NCBI GenBank assembly: GCA_963741565.1
Contig: CAVUIK010000001.1
Location: forward strand, 1 to 64,000
Source: Ga0077555 sp963741565
GTDB taxonomy: Bacteria > Pseudomonadota > Alphaproteobacteria > Rhizobiales > Hyphomicrobiaceae
DNA length: 64,000 bases
Direction: 5' to 3'
Made by a program: the position numbers and the translations under genes. Numbering within the stretch: the stretch's first letter is position 1; each line of letters starts with the position of its first letter. Below, piece after piece: positions 52,148-61,274 of this stretch. A model generated the notes under the pieces. That model saw nothing but the letters and a program-made list of their open reading frames with translations, was not told where the DNA came from and did not search any database.

Positions 52148-53088
52148 TCCTTCGGAAAATCGAGGCCCATTTCGCGGTAACGCTCGGGGTCATTCTCCCA
52201 GTTCTCGCGGACCTTCACGAACAGGAACAGATGGACGGGGCGATCGAACATGCCCGTCAATTCCTTGCGCGACTCGGTCGAGATAATCTTGATCGTATGC
52301 CCTTTCTCGCCGAGCACGATGCGCCGCTGACTTTCCCGCTCGACGAAGATCGTCTGCTCGATGCGCACGCTGCCGTCCTTTCGCTCCTGCCAGTCGGTGG
52401 TCTCCACGGTGGTCTGGTAGGGTAGCTCGTCGTGCAGGTGATCGTAGATGCGTTCGCGCGTGATCTCGGCGGCCGTGGTGCGCTCGTTGGCGTCGGTGAT
52501 CTCGTCTTCGGGATAGTGCCACGCGCCCTCGGGCACCATCTTGGCGAGCGCGCGGCGCATGTCGGCGACGCCACTGCCGTTGAGCGCCGAAATCATGAAG
52601 GTATCGGTGAACGGGAGCCGCTGGTTGAGTTCGGCGGCAAGCGCCAGCAGGCTGTCCTTTTTCACGCGGTCGATCTTGTTGAGCAAGAGCAGGCGCGGCG
52701 ATTCGATCGTTACGAGGCTCGTCAGGATGCGCTCGACCTCCTCGTCGATGCCCTTGGCCGCGTCGACGAGCAGGGCGACGACGTCGGCGTCGCCGGCCAT
52801 GGCCTTGGCCGCGTCGACCATCGCACGATCGAGGCGCCGGCGCGGCGCGAAGAGACCGGGCGTATCGATGAAGACGAGTTGGGCGGAGCCTTCGATGGCC
52901 ATGCCGCGCACGGGAACGCGGGTCGTCTGCACCTTGCGCGAGACGATCGAGATCTTGGCGCCGATCAGGGCGTTGATCAGTGTTGATTTGCCGGCATTGG
53001 GCGTGCCGATCAGGGCAATGAAGCCGCAACGCCGCGGTAGCTCTGGGGGAGCAGGTGCGCCGGCGGAAACGTCTGTCGGCTCAACCAT
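52144..53088 (-). CDS. era: GTPase Era
   Basis: The 314-residue protein has G1 'IGTPNAGKSTLINALIG', G2 region 'VQTTRVPVRG', G3 'IDTPGLFAP', G4 'NKIDRVKK', G5 'SALNGSGV' and a C-terminal KH domain ('EKGHTIKIISTESRKELTGM'). It acts in 30S ribosome maturation by binding the 16S rRNA 3' end. ATG 53088 lies inside the last codons of rnc (8-base overlap), so the two are coupled. It belongs to the lepB-rnc-era operon. Confidence 0.97.
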   Translation of the reverse strand: MVEPTDVSAGAPAPPELPRRCGFIALIGTPNAGKSTLINALIGAKISIVSRKVQTTRVPVRGMAIEGSAQLVFIDTPGLFAPRRRLDRAMVDAAKAMAGDADVVALLVDAAKGIDEEVERILTSLVTIESPRLLLLNKIDRVKKDSLLALAAELNQRLPFTDTFMISALNGSGVADMRRALAKMVPEGAWHYPEDEITDANERTTAAEITRERIYDHLHDELPYQTTVETTDWQERKDGSVRIEQTIFVERESQRRIVLGEKGHTIKIISTESRKELTGMFDRPVHLFLFVKVRENWENDPERYREMGLDFPKE

Positions 53089-53797
53089 GGTGTTCTCTCT
53101 TTGCGCCGTTTTCGACGCCTTCGCGAATGAGCAAGGCCGATGCGGCCGCCTGCTCGGCGGCCCGCTTGCTGTTGCCGTTGCCGCGGGCGGGCGGGCAGCC
53201 GGCGATCCGCACCTCGGAGGTGAATTGCGGCGCGTGGTCGGGTCCCTCGCGCGCGATCTCGACGTACTTCGGCAATGCCAGCCCTTGGCCTTGCGCCCAT
53301 TCCTGCAACGTGGATTTCGGATCGCTGACGCCTTCGGGGAGGCCATCGAGCAGCGGTCCCCAGAGACGGCGCACGACGTCGCGCGCCGCTGCGTAACCGC
53401 CCTCGAGGAAGATGGCGGCGAGCAGGGCTTCGGCGGCGTCTGCCAGGATCGTCTCCTTGTCGCGGCCGCCGCTCTCGTCCTCGGACAGGGAGAGCTTCAG
53501 CAGCGGGCCAAGGTCCAGCTCGCGGCCGACGCGGGCACAAGTCTCCTTGCGCACGAGACGGTTGAACTGGCGGGCGAGTGTGCCTTCGCTTGCCGTTGGA
53601 TCGCGTTCGACCAACAGCTCGGCGATAGTCAGGCCCAGCACCCGGTCGCCTAGAAATTCCAACCGCTCGTTGTCCTCGGTGCGACTGCGTTCGGTGCGCG
53701 TGCTGGCGTGCGTCAGCGCCCGATCGAGCGCCGTGCGATCACGGAACGTGTAGCCGAGAGTGGTCTCCAGGCCTTTGATGTTCCGTCCGCGCGCCAC
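53081..53797 (-). CDS. rnc: Ribonuclease III
   Basis: The 238-residue protein has the catalytic signature 'NERLEFLGDRVLGLTIAELL', the second acidic site 'ADAAEALLAAIFLEGGY' and a C-terminal double-stranded RNA-binding domain ('DPKSTLQEWAQGQGLALPKY', 'GNGNSKRAAEQAAASALL'). It processes rRNA precursors and structured RNAs. It lies nine bases after lepB and overlaps era. Confidence 0.97.
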   Translation of the reverse strand: MARGRNIKGLETTLGYTFRDRTALDRALTHASTRTERSRTEDNERLEFLGDRVLGLTIAELLVERDPTASEGTLARQFNRLVRKETCARVGRELDLGPLLKLSLSEDESGGRDKETILADAAEALLAAIFLEGGYAAARDVVRRLWGPLLDGLPEGVSDPKSTLQEWAQGQGLALPKYVEIAREGPDHAPQFTSEVRIAGCPPARGNGNSKRAAEQAAASALLIREGVENGAKREHHG

Positions 53798-53805
53798 GGC
53801 GCCTC

Positions 53806-54582
53806 CTAACGGACCAGATTAAAAATCCGGCGCCAGCGCACGTCGAAAGGCCACGTCCAGGGGCGCGTCAGTTGAAATGTTCCGGGCTCGTCCACGGCCG
53901 CGGAGAAGAAAATGATGTCGGCGCGGCCGACCAGGTTTTCGAACGGTACGAAGCCGACGCCGTACCGGTGCGGGGGCACGCGGCTGTCCGTCGAGTTGTC
54001 GCGGTTGTCACCCATCATGAAATAGTTGCCGGCTGGCACTTTGAACGGCCCGGCATTGTCGTAGTCGCCGTCAGGGCGGGCATCGAGCACGACGTACTTG
54101 CGGCCGTCAGGCAGCGTCTCGATGAAGCGCTTGGTGCGCCGCTGGCGGCCATCTTCCTCGATCTGGATGAAGTCGTCGATCGGCTCCCGCGGGATTTCCT
54201 GGCCATTGATCGAGACGATGCCGCGCCGGACGAGGATTTCGTCACCGGGCAGGCCGATCACGCGCTTGATGTAGTCGGTCGAGTTGTCCCGCGGCAACTT
54301 GAACACGGCGACGTCACCGCGTTTCGGCTCACTGGCGAAGACACGCCCTGAGAACAGGTTGAAGCCCAGCGGAAAGGTGTAGCGGCTGTAGCCGTAGGAC
54401 ATCTTCGAGACGAACAGGTAATCGCCTACCAGCAGGGTCGATTGCATCGACCCCGAAGGGATATTGAACGGTTGATAGAAGAACACACGAACGCAGAACG
54501 CGATCAGCAGCGCGTGGACGAAGATGGTTCCGAATTCGCGGGCGCCGGACTTCGCCTTACTCGCATTGAACTTAGCTGTCAT
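53806..54582 (-). CDS. lepB: Signal peptidase I
   Basis: The 258-residue protein has an N-terminal membrane helix ('GTIFVHALLIAFCVRVFF'), catalytic Ser in 'FNIPSGSMQSTLLVGDYLF', catalytic Lys in 'DYIKRVIGLPGDEI', and boxes 'YVVLDARPDGDYDN' and 'MMGDNRDNSTDSR'. It cleaves signal peptides at the periplasmic face. It is first in lepB-rnc-era. Confidence 0.97.
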   Translation of the reverse strand: MTAKFNASKAKSGAREFGTIFVHALLIAFCVRVFFYQPFNIPSGSMQSTLLVGDYLFVSKMSYGYSRYTFPLGFNLFSGRVFASEPKRGDVAVFKLPRDNSTDYIKRVIGLPGDEILVRRGIVSINGQEIPREPIDDFIQIEEDGRQRRTKRFIETLPDGRKYVVLDARPDGDYDNAGPFKVPAGNYFMMGDNRDNSTDSRVPPHRYGVGFVPFENLVGRADIIFFSAAVDEPGTFQLTRPWTWPFDVRWRRIFNLVR

Positions 54583-54686
54583 GCGTCCTTCCGTGGCCGA
54601 AGTTCCCCCGGCGCCACAATCTGGCGCTCCTCATAGCGGTTCGCAGCTGAACGCGCAATTGCGCTGGTGGGCGGGGGTGACAATGG

Positions 54687-55088
54687 TCATTTCGCCGGGG
54701 CCTTCGAGGCGGCGGGTTTCGGCAGCGTGGCGTAATAGGCCGCCAGCGCCCTAGTCTGGTCCTCGTCGAGGGATTTGGCGACCGACACCATCACCGCATT
54801 GGGCCGCGCCCCGTCCCGGTAGAACGCTAAGGTTGCGGTGAATTCGGCCGCGGGCCAGCCTGTGATGGAGGGAATACCATTGTCGCGGCCGTCGGTGCGG
54901 TGGCAGCCGCTGCACTCATTGGCGAGATGACGGCCGTAGGCGAGCATCTTGGCGTCGTCGGCACGAGATGGGGGCACTGGTGCCCCGCCGATCACGGCCA
55001 GTAGCAGTAGGCCGCGACCAGCCGTGCGGCAGGTCGAAGTCATTGTTATGGTTTCGGGTTTTGGAGCCTCGGATTGCGGATTGGTCAT
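54687..55088 (-). CDS. Class I cytochrome c, periplasmic
   Basis: A c-type cytochrome with haem site 'CSGCH' in 'ANECSGCHRTDGRDNGIPSI' and an axial Met probably in 'NAVMVSVAKSLDEDQTRAL'. The signal peptide's hydrophobic core is 'LLLLAVIGGAP'. ATG 55088 nearly touches the upstream ArsR stop; ATG 55043 gives a shorter, more normal signal peptide. The Lys/Pro/Ala C-terminal tail is unstructured. It resembles cytochromes of sulfide or sulfite-oxidising systems (FccA-like), and pairing with an ArsR regulator would suit sulfur control; that is inference. Confidence 0.85.
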   Translation of the reverse strand: MTNPQSEAPKPETITMTSTCRTAGRGLLLLAVIGGAPVPPSRADDAKMLAYGRHLANECSGCHRTDGRDNGIPSITGWPAAEFTATLAFYRDGARPNAVMVSVAKSLDEDQTRALAAYYATLPKPAASKAPAK

Positions 55089-55090
55089 GC

Positions 55091-55540
55091 TCAGGCGTGG
55101 CCTTTGCTGCGACAATCGTCGGCGGCCGGCGCACAATAATGGCGATAGAGCACGGCAACGATCTCCTTCGCGACCGTATCCGTCAACGAATAGTAGGCGA
55201 AATGGCCGCGCCGCTCGGATTTCACAAGGCCGTCGAGGCGCAGCCGCGTCAGATGCTGCGAGGTCAGGCTCTGGCGGGCGCCGATCGCGGTCGCGATCTC
55301 GCTGACGGTCTTTTCGCGGTCGATCAGAAGGCAGAGGATCAGCAGCCGGTAGGGGCTGCCGATGGCCCGCAACAGCCCGGCCGCTTCGGTGGCGGCCGCG
55401 CGCATCGCAACGTTCGGCGGGTTTGCCGGCGGCACGGGACCGGCCGGAAGCGTCTCGGAGAGGGGCTCAGGGACCGGCGGAGATTCGATCGGATGGGGCG
55501 GCATTCGGGGGTCCGTCGCTGAGGGGCGGGCGCACTCCAT
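55091..55540 (-). CDS. ArsR/SmtB-family transcriptional regulator
   Basis: The winged-helix protein has 'LLRAIGSPYRLLILCLLIDR', the recognition helix 'RQSLTSQHLTRLRLDGLV' and the wing 'SERRGHFAYYSL'. A Pro-rich 45-residue N-terminal extension is unusual. Cys in 'LILCLL' and the C-terminal 'RHYCAPAADDC' could form a thiol switch or metal site as in sulfur-responsive SqrR/BigR proteins. It is upstream of cytochrome c (two bases) and divergent from fadE. Confidence 0.88.
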   Translation of the reverse strand: MECARPSATDPRMPPHPIESPPVPEPLSETLPAGPVPPANPPNVAMRAAATEAAGLLRAIGSPYRLLILCLLIDREKTVSEIATAIGARQSLTSQHLTRLRLDGLVKSERRGHFAYYSLTDTVAKEIVAVLYRHYCAPAADDCRSKGHA

Positions 55541-55739
55541 TCGCACCGCAATACAAGATTAGGACTCAATGCGCCGTTCGGCAATCGCCGGTTGGCCCTC
55601 AGCTTGGTCCGGCGTCCTGTTGAGAGGTTCCTGCAACTCGATGCGGCACTGCAAACCGAGCGCGAGGCGCGAATGAAATTGTCCGGCGGGCGCCAAGCCG
55701 CCGTATACTCGGAAAAAGGCCTGTCCAGAGACAAGAAAA

Positions 55740-55755
55740 TTGACGTAAACGTCAA
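55740..55755. promoter_or_regulatory. Perfect 16-bp palindrome upstream of the fatty-acid oxidation cluster
   Basis: TTGACGTAAACGTCAA has perfect 7-base arms around AA, 65 bases before the fadE start. It matches, from memory, the consensus of LiuR-type (MerR-family) regulators of fatty-acid and branched-chain amino-acid breakdown in proteobacteria. No MerR gene is in the window; the divergent ArsR protein is an alternative binder. Confidence 0.55.
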
Positions 55756-55820
55756 CTTTCGGGTAGATTGTTCGCGGCTGCAATGACGGGGCCCAGCCCC
55801 TTGAATTTGGAGGCATCGCC

Positions 55821-58325
55821 ATGAGTGAGCTGGTTTTCGCCCTATTGGTGATCGGCGCCATATTCGTGCTGGCGATGCGGCGCTCTCCACTCTGGCTGTG
55901 GGCGCTGGCGTCAGCCGCGGCGGTCTTCATCTGGCAGTCCGGCCTCTATCACGGCGATTTCGGTTGGCCCAATCCTGGCGTTCTCGGTTGGCTTGCTTGG
56001 CTGCCCGCGATCGCGATGGGGGGGCTTGCCATCGGACCGTTCCGCCGCTCGCTGGTCACGGCGCCCGCGTTCCAGGCCATCAAGAAAGTTCTGCCGAAGG
56101 TGTCGGACACTGAGGCGCAGGCGCTGGAAGCCGGCACCATTGGCTTCGACGCGGAACTGTTCTCGGGCCGTCCCGACTGGGAGAAGCTGCGCGCGGTGCC
56201 CGGGATCGTGCTGACCGACGAGGAGAAGGCGTTCCTCGACGGTCCGACCGAAGACCTTTGTCGCATGATCAACGACTGGCAGGTGCGCCATGCCCAGAAG
56301 GAGATCCCCGAGGCGATCTGGGACTTCGTCAAGCGGCATGGCTTCCTCGGCATGCTGATCTCTAAGACGCACGGTGGTCTTGGCTTCTCGGCTCAAGCGC
56401 AGTCACTGATCCTCGGCAAAATCGCGTCGCGCTCGCCCGATGTCGTGACCATCGTCATGGTGCCGAACTCGCTTGGCCCCGGCGAACTGATCGAAAAATA
56501 CGGCACCGACGAGCAGAAGCATCATTTCCTGCCGCGCCTCGCGAAAGGCCTGGAGGTGCCCTGCTTTTCGCTCACCGGCCCGACATCGGGCTCGGATGCC
56601 GCGACCATGCGTGACATCGGCACCGTCGAGCGCGGCCTGCATGAGGGCCGCGAGACGCTCGGCATCCGGCTCTCGTGGGACAAGCGCTACATCACGCTCG
56701 GGCCCAACGCCACGCTAGTCGGGCTCGCATTCCGCTTGTTCGATCCGCAGAAGCTGCTGGGCGCCGTCGAGGACGTCGGCATCACAGTGGCCCTGATCCC
56801 TGCCAGCCATCCCGGTGTCAACATCGGCCGCCGCCATTTGCCCTCGGGTGCTGCCTTCCCGAACGGCCCGAACTGGGGCAAGGACGTCTTCATCCCCATG
56901 GATTGGGTGATCGGCGGCGAGAAGATGGCCGGTCACGGCTGGCGCATGCTGATGGAGTGCCTGGCCGCCGGACGCGCGATCTCGCTGCCCTCGTCGGGGG
57001 CTGCCGGTGCTAAGACGATGCTGCGTTTTTCGACCGCTTATGGCCGCATCCGCAAGCAGTTCGGTCTGCCGGTCGCGCGCATGGAGGGCCTCGAGGAGCC
57101 GCTCGCCCGCCTCGTCGAGAGCGCCTACGTCAACGAGGCCGGCCGCGCTGTGACCGCTGCTATGGTGGCGCGGGGCGAGCGGCCGTCGGTGATCTCGGCA
57201 ATCATGAAATACCAGTCGACCGAGCGCATGCGCCGCGCCGTCAACGACGCCATGGATATCCACGGCGGCCGCGGCATCTGCGACGGCCCGTCGAACTATC
57301 TGCAGTCGGCCTATCAGATGGTGCCGGTCGGCATCACGGTCGAAGGCGCGAATATCCTGACGCGGTCGCTGATCACGTTCGCCCAAGGCGCGCTGCGCTC
57401 GCATCCCTATCTCTACAAGGAGATCCAGGCCTGCCAGGACACCGACGCGGGCCGCGGTCTCAAGGCCTTCGACGAGGCCTTCTGCGGTCACGTGGCGTTC
57501 TCGCTGTCGAACGGCTTCGGTGCGTTCTTCCACAATGTCACCGGCGGCCTCTTCGGCACGGTGCCCGATCAGGCCTACGGCACCGCGGAATGGTATCGCC
57601 AGCTGTGGCGCGCCTCGCGCAGCTTCGCCTTCGTCGCGGACCTCACCGTGGCGCTGCTCGGCGGCGGCCTCAAGACGAAGCAGAAGATCACTGGCCGGAT
57701 GGCCGATGCGCTCTCCGAGCTCTATCTGATCGCCTGCACGCTGAAGCGCTACGAGGACGACGGCAAGCCCGCCAATGACCGCCATTTTGTGGCGCTCGCC
57801 GCCCAGAACGGCCTGCACCGCTTTCAGGAGGCGATGCTCGGCACGATCGAGAACTTCCCCGTCGCCTGGGCGCGCTGGCTGATGCGCGTTGTCGTGTTCC
57901 CGTTCGGCGCCCGCATGCGCCCGGCCAGCGACCGCCTCGGCTCGACCTGCGTTCGGCTCGCCATCGAGCCGGGCGAGGTGCGCGATCGTCTCACCCGCTA
58001 CATCTTCGTCTCGAAGGACGTCAACGATCCGACTGGCCTGCTCGAGGTCACGCTCGAGAAGGTCGTCGCCGCCGAGGAAGCTGAGAAGAAGCTCGACCGC
58101 GCTATCCGCGCCGGTACCGTGCGGCGCTATCACGGCATCGACTGGATCGGCGACGCCCGCGCCAAGGACGTGATCACGGAAGCCGAGGCGCTATTGCTGC
58201 GCGAAGTCGAGGAGTTGACCAACCGCGTCATCGCCGTCGATCATTTTGATCCACAGGAGCTGAAGCCCCATTACATGACCGCTGGCCACAACGCGCGCTC
58301 CGCGACGCCGCGTGCTGCCGAATAG
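55821..58325 (+). CDS. fadE: Acyl-CoA dehydrogenase, large membrane-linked FadE type
   Basis: The 834-residue protein, length typical of E. coli-type FadE, has two N-terminal hydrophobic helices (about 1-20 and 28-75), then the acyl-CoA dehydrogenase fold: 'GFLGMLISKTHGGLGFSAQA', 'FSLTGPTSGSDAATMRDIG', 'RKQFGLPVARMEGLEEPLAR' and 'DIHGGRGICDGPSNYLQSAY'. A large C-terminal extension (about 540-834) is characteristic. It introduces the alpha-beta double bond in acyl-CoA, passing electrons to ETF or the quinone pool. It heads the cluster fadE, LURP-one-like, fadB/J, thiolase, VOC. Confidence 0.95.
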   Translation: MSELVFALLVIGAIFVLAMRRSPLWLWALASAAAVFIWQSGLYHGDFGWPNPGVLGWLAWLPAIAMGGLAIGPFRRSLVTAPAFQAIKKVLPKVSDTEAQALEAGTIGFDAELFSGRPDWEKLRAVPGIVLTDEEKAFLDGPTEDLCRMINDWQVRHAQKEIPEAIWDFVKRHGFLGMLISKTHGGLGFSAQAQSLILGKIASRSPDVVTIVMVPNSLGPGELIEKYGTDEQKHHFLPRLAKGLEVPCFSLTGPTSGSDAATMRDIGTVERGLHEGRETLGIRLSWDKRYITLGPNATLVGLAFRLFDPQKLLGAVEDVGITVALIPASHPGVNIGRRHLPSGAAFPNGPNWGKDVFIPMDWVIGGEKMAGHGWRMLMECLAAGRAISLPSSGAAGAKTMLRFSTAYGRIRKQFGLPVARMEGLEEPLARLVESAYVNEAGRAVTAAMVARGERPSVISAIMKYQSTERMRRAVNDAMDIHGGRGICDGPSNYLQSAYQMVPVGITVEGANILTRSLITFAQGALRSHPYLYKEIQACQDTDAGRGLKAFDEAFCGHVAFSLSNGFGAFFHNVTGGLFGTVPDQAYGTAEWYRQLWRASRSFAFVADLTVALLGGGLKTKQKITGRMADALSELYLIACTLKRYEDDGKPANDRHFVALAAQNGLHRFQEAMLGTIENFPVAWARWLMRVVVFPFGARMRPASDRLGSTCVRLAIEPGEVRDRLTRYIFVSKDVNDPTGLLEVTLEKVVAAEEAEKKLDRAIRAGTVRRYHGIDWIGDARAKDVITEAEALLLREVEELTNRVIAVDHFDPQELKPHYMTAGHNARSATPRAAE

Positions 58326-58360
58326 TTCACCCCGCCAGCCAGAGACCGAGAGCACCGCCG

Positions 58361-58945
58361 ATGATTTTCCCCGTCCAGATCGTTTTCAAGCTGCTGGCTC
58401 TCGCTCCACAGATGTATGTCCGCGATGGCAATGGCCAGAGCATCGGCTACGTCAAGCAGAAGCTGCTGGCGTTCAAGGAGAACGTCACTGTCTTTGAGGA
58501 CGATACGCAGGCGAAGCCCATCTATTCGATCCAGGCCGACCGGGTGATCGACTTCAACGCCGTCTATCACCTGAGGAACAACGCTGGCGCCGAGGTCGGC
58601 ACAATCCGTCGCGAGGGCATGCGGTCCCTCTGGCGCGCCCATTACGTCATCAACGTCGGTGACCAGCCGTCGTTCGAGGTGCACGAGGAAAGTGCGTTCG
58701 TACGCCTCGTCGACAACCTGATCGGACAAATCCCGTTCGTCGGCATGTTGACCGGCTTTTTCTTCAATCCGACCTACATCATATCCCGGATCGGCGGGCC
58801 CGAGGCGCTGCGTATGAAAAAGCAGCGCTCGTTTCTGGAAAGCACGTTTACGATCGACCAGAAGGGCGATCTGACACCCAACGAGCAGCAATGTGCCCTG
58901 CTCGGCCTGATGATGGTGGTTCTGCTGGAGCGCTCACGCGGGTGA
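58361..58945 (+). CDS. LURP-one-related / tubby-like (YxjI-type) protein
   Basis: The 194-residue protein shows 'QMYVRDGNGQSIGYVKQKLL', 'ITVF'-type strand as 'NVTVFEDDTQAKPIYSIQ', and 'GAEVGTIRREGMRSLWRAHY', the beta-strand pattern of LURP-one/phospholipid-scramblase-like barrels, with a C-terminal hydrophobic stretch. The biochemical role is unknown. It sits between fadE and the fadB-like gene, 35 bases after fadE, so it is co-transcribed with beta-oxidation genes. Confidence 0.7.
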   Translation: MIFPVQIVFKLLALAPQMYVRDGNGQSIGYVKQKLLAFKENVTVFEDDTQAKPIYSIQADRVIDFNAVYHLRNNAGAEVGTIRREGMRSLWRAHYVINVGDQPSFEVHEESAFVRLVDNLIGQIPFVGMLTGFFFNPTYIISRIGGPEALRMKKQRSFLESTFTIDQKGDLTPNEQQCALLGLMMVVLLERSRG

Positions 58946-59003
58946 TCGCGTCACCAGAACCACTGGATGCGCGCCGGCGGAACGAGATTTGGGAGTACAG
59001 TCC

Positions 59004-61274
59004 ATGACGACCGATATCGCCCACTTGAAGGACTGGCGGTTCTCCGTCGACGAGCAGGGAATCGCCTGGGCGATTTTCGACCGCGAGGGTGAGAGCCAGA
59101 ATGCGCTGGGTCGCCGCCCGCTCGAGGAACTGATGGCGATCGTCGAGCGTGTCGAGGCCGGCGCCCGGGACAAGTCGGTTCGCGGCCTCGCCATCCTTTC
59201 CGGCAAGGAAAAAGGTTTCATCGTCGGCGCCGACGTGCGCGAGTTCGAGCAGTTCAAGACCGAGGCCGAGGTCAGCGCGGCCATCAAGCCGGTGCTTGCC
59301 ATGCTCGACCGCATCGAGGCGATGCCGGTGCCGGTGGTGTGCGGCATCCACGGCTTCTGTCTCGGCGGCGGGCTCGAGCTGGCGCTCGCTTGCCACTGGC
59401 GGATCGCGACGCGCGACGAGGGGACCCGCGTCGGCTTTCCCGAGGTGCGGCTTGGCATCTTTCCGGGCTTCAATGGCACGTTCCGCTCGATCCGGCAGGC
59501 CGGCGCCGTGGCTGCCATGCCGCTGATGCTGTCCGGCTCGATGATTCGCGCCACCGCGGCCCGCGGCATGGGCCTGATCGACGAGTTGGTGCCGAGCCCG
59601 CAGAACCTCGCCTGGTCGGCACGCAAGGCCATCGAGCGCAATCGCCGGGCGAAGCCGGTCGGCGGCTGGCGGGCGCTCGCGCGCCAGTGGCCGGCGCGCG
59701 GCATGCTGGTCTCCAAGATGCGGTCCGAGACTTCGAAGAAGGCGCGCGAGGCGCACTATCCCGCGCCCTATCGCCTGATCGACCTGTTCGAGAGGACGGG
59801 CGGCAACCTGAAGTCCATGAAGGCCGAGGAGACGGCGGCATTTGCGCCGCTGATGGTCTCCGACACCTCGCGCAATCTGCGCCGCGTGTTCAAGCTCTCC
59901 GAGATGATGAAGGCGCAGGCGCCGAAGGATCTGCGCTTCAAGCCGCTGCGCGTCCACGTCATCGGCGCCGGCGTGATGGGTGCCGACATCGCCGGCTGGT
60001 GCGTCGCCTCCGGCATGGAGGTGTCGCTGCAGGATCTCTCGGAGGAGGCGATCAAGAAAGGCATCGATGCGCAGGGCCGGCTGTTCGCCAAGAAATTCCG
60101 GACCAAGCCGCAGCGCGACGCCGCCAAGGCCCGCCTGATCGCCGATCCCAAAGGCGACATGATCGGCCGCGCCGATGTCGTCATCGAGGCGATCGTCGAG
60201 AAGGTCGAGGTCAAGCAGGCCCTGTTCAAGAGCCTCGAGGGCAAATTGAAGCCCGGCGCTGTGATGGCCTCTAACACGTCGTCGATCATGATCGAGGATA
60301 TCGCGCAGGCGCTGGCCGATCCGGGTCGCCTGATCGGCATCCACTTCTTCAATCCGGTGGCCCTGATGCCGCTGGTCGAGGTGATCCGCGGCGCCGCCTC
60401 GCGCGAGGACGAAGTGCGCAAGGGCTGCGCCTTCGTCACGGCGATCGACAAGTTCCCGTTGATCGTGAAGAGCTGCCCGGGGTTCCTGGTCAACCGGGTG
60501 CTCGCGCCCTACATGATGAGCGCCATGCAGCGCCTCGAAAAGGGCGAGTCGCCGGAAAAGCTGGACGAAGCTGCCAAGACGTTCGGCATGCCGATGGGCC
60601 CGATCGAGCTAGCCGATACCGTCGGCCTTGACGTTTGCGCGCACGTCGGCCGCATTCTCAAGTATCCGAGCGACGGCTCGCGTCTCGACAAGCTGGTCGC
60701 CTCCGGCAAGCTCGGCAAGAAGTCCGGTCAGGGCTTCTACACTTGGAAGGACGACAAGCCGATCAAGGCGGACAAGCCGTTCGACAAGGCCGAACTCGAG
60801 CGGCTGGGCCGCGAACTGGTGCAGCCGCTGATCGACGAATGCGAGAAGTGTCGCGACGAAAAGATCGTCGAGAGCGCCGACCTCGTCGACGCCGGCGTCA
60901 TTTTCGGCACAGGTTTCGCGCCGTTCCGCGGCGGGCCGCTGCACTACAAGCCGAGCCTCGGCTCGGCGCCAGTGGCAGCCGCAGCCGCCGCAGCGAGCCG
61001 CAGCGGAAGGGAACCGCCGATGAAGATCGAGAAGCAGCGCCATCGCACTCGACGTCGACAGGCTCAACCTTTCGGCTCGTCGTTCGACGACGTCAATCTC
61101 TCGGGCTCGGCGCTCGACAATGTCAATCTGCGGGCTGGCGCATGCGACGACGTCAATTTGTCCGGCCTGGTCATCGACAACGCAAATCTCGCCGGGCGCG
61201 CGCTCAACGAACGCGAATCTCTCCGGGGCTGCGCATCACGAAGGTCGACTCTCCGGACGGCATGCTCGATCTGA
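59004..61274 (+). CDS. fadJ: FadB/FadJ-type enoyl-CoA hydratase / 3-hydroxyacyl-CoA dehydrogenase
   Basis: The N-terminal crotonase domain (to about 210) has 'GFIVGADVREFEQ' and 'IHGFCLGGGLELALACHWRI' with Glu in 'GFPEVRLGIFPGFNGTFRS'. The NAD-binding domain starts 'VHVIGAGVMGADIAGWCV' (about 312), with 'ASNTSSIMIEDIA' and 'IGIHFFNPVALMPLVEVI', and two C-terminal helical domains with 'GKKSGQGFYTWKD' and 'GTGFAPFRGGPLHY' follow. Family sequence ends near residue 650-660 (about 60975). The frame then runs on into the following pentapeptide-like gene, so the true end is probably around 61020 and the extension is likely due to an indel. It performs hydration and oxidation in beta-oxidation. Confidence 0.9.
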   Translation: MTTDIAHLKDWRFSVDEQGIAWAIFDREGESQNALGRRPLEELMAIVERVEAGARDKSVRGLAILSGKEKGFIVGADVREFEQFKTEAEVSAAIKPVLAMLDRIEAMPVPVVCGIHGFCLGGGLELALACHWRIATRDEGTRVGFPEVRLGIFPGFNGTFRSIRQAGAVAAMPLMLSGSMIRATAARGMGLIDELVPSPQNLAWSARKAIERNRRAKPVGGWRALARQWPARGMLVSKMRSETSKKAREAHYPAPYRLIDLFERTGGNLKSMKAEETAAFAPLMVSDTSRNLRRVFKLSEMMKAQAPKDLRFKPLRVHVIGAGVMGADIAGWCVASGMEVSLQDLSEEAIKKGIDAQGRLFAKKFRTKPQRDAAKARLIADPKGDMIGRADVVIEAIVEKVEVKQALFKSLEGKLKPGAVMASNTSSIMIEDIAQALADPGRLIGIHFFNPVALMPLVEVIRGAASREDEVRKGCAFVTAIDKFPLIVKSCPGFLVNRVLAPYMMSAMQRLEKGESPEKLDEAAKTFGMPMGPIELADTVGLDVCAHVGRILKYPSDGSRLDKLVASGKLGKKSGQGFYTWKDDKPIKADKPFDKAELERLGRELVQPLIDECEKCRDEKIVESADLVDAGVIFGTGFAPFRGGPLHYKPSLGSAPVAAAAAAASRSGREPPMKIEKQRHRTRRRQAQPFGSSFDDVNLSGSALDNVNLRAGACDDVNLSGLVIDNANLAGRALNERESLRGCASRRSTLRTACSI

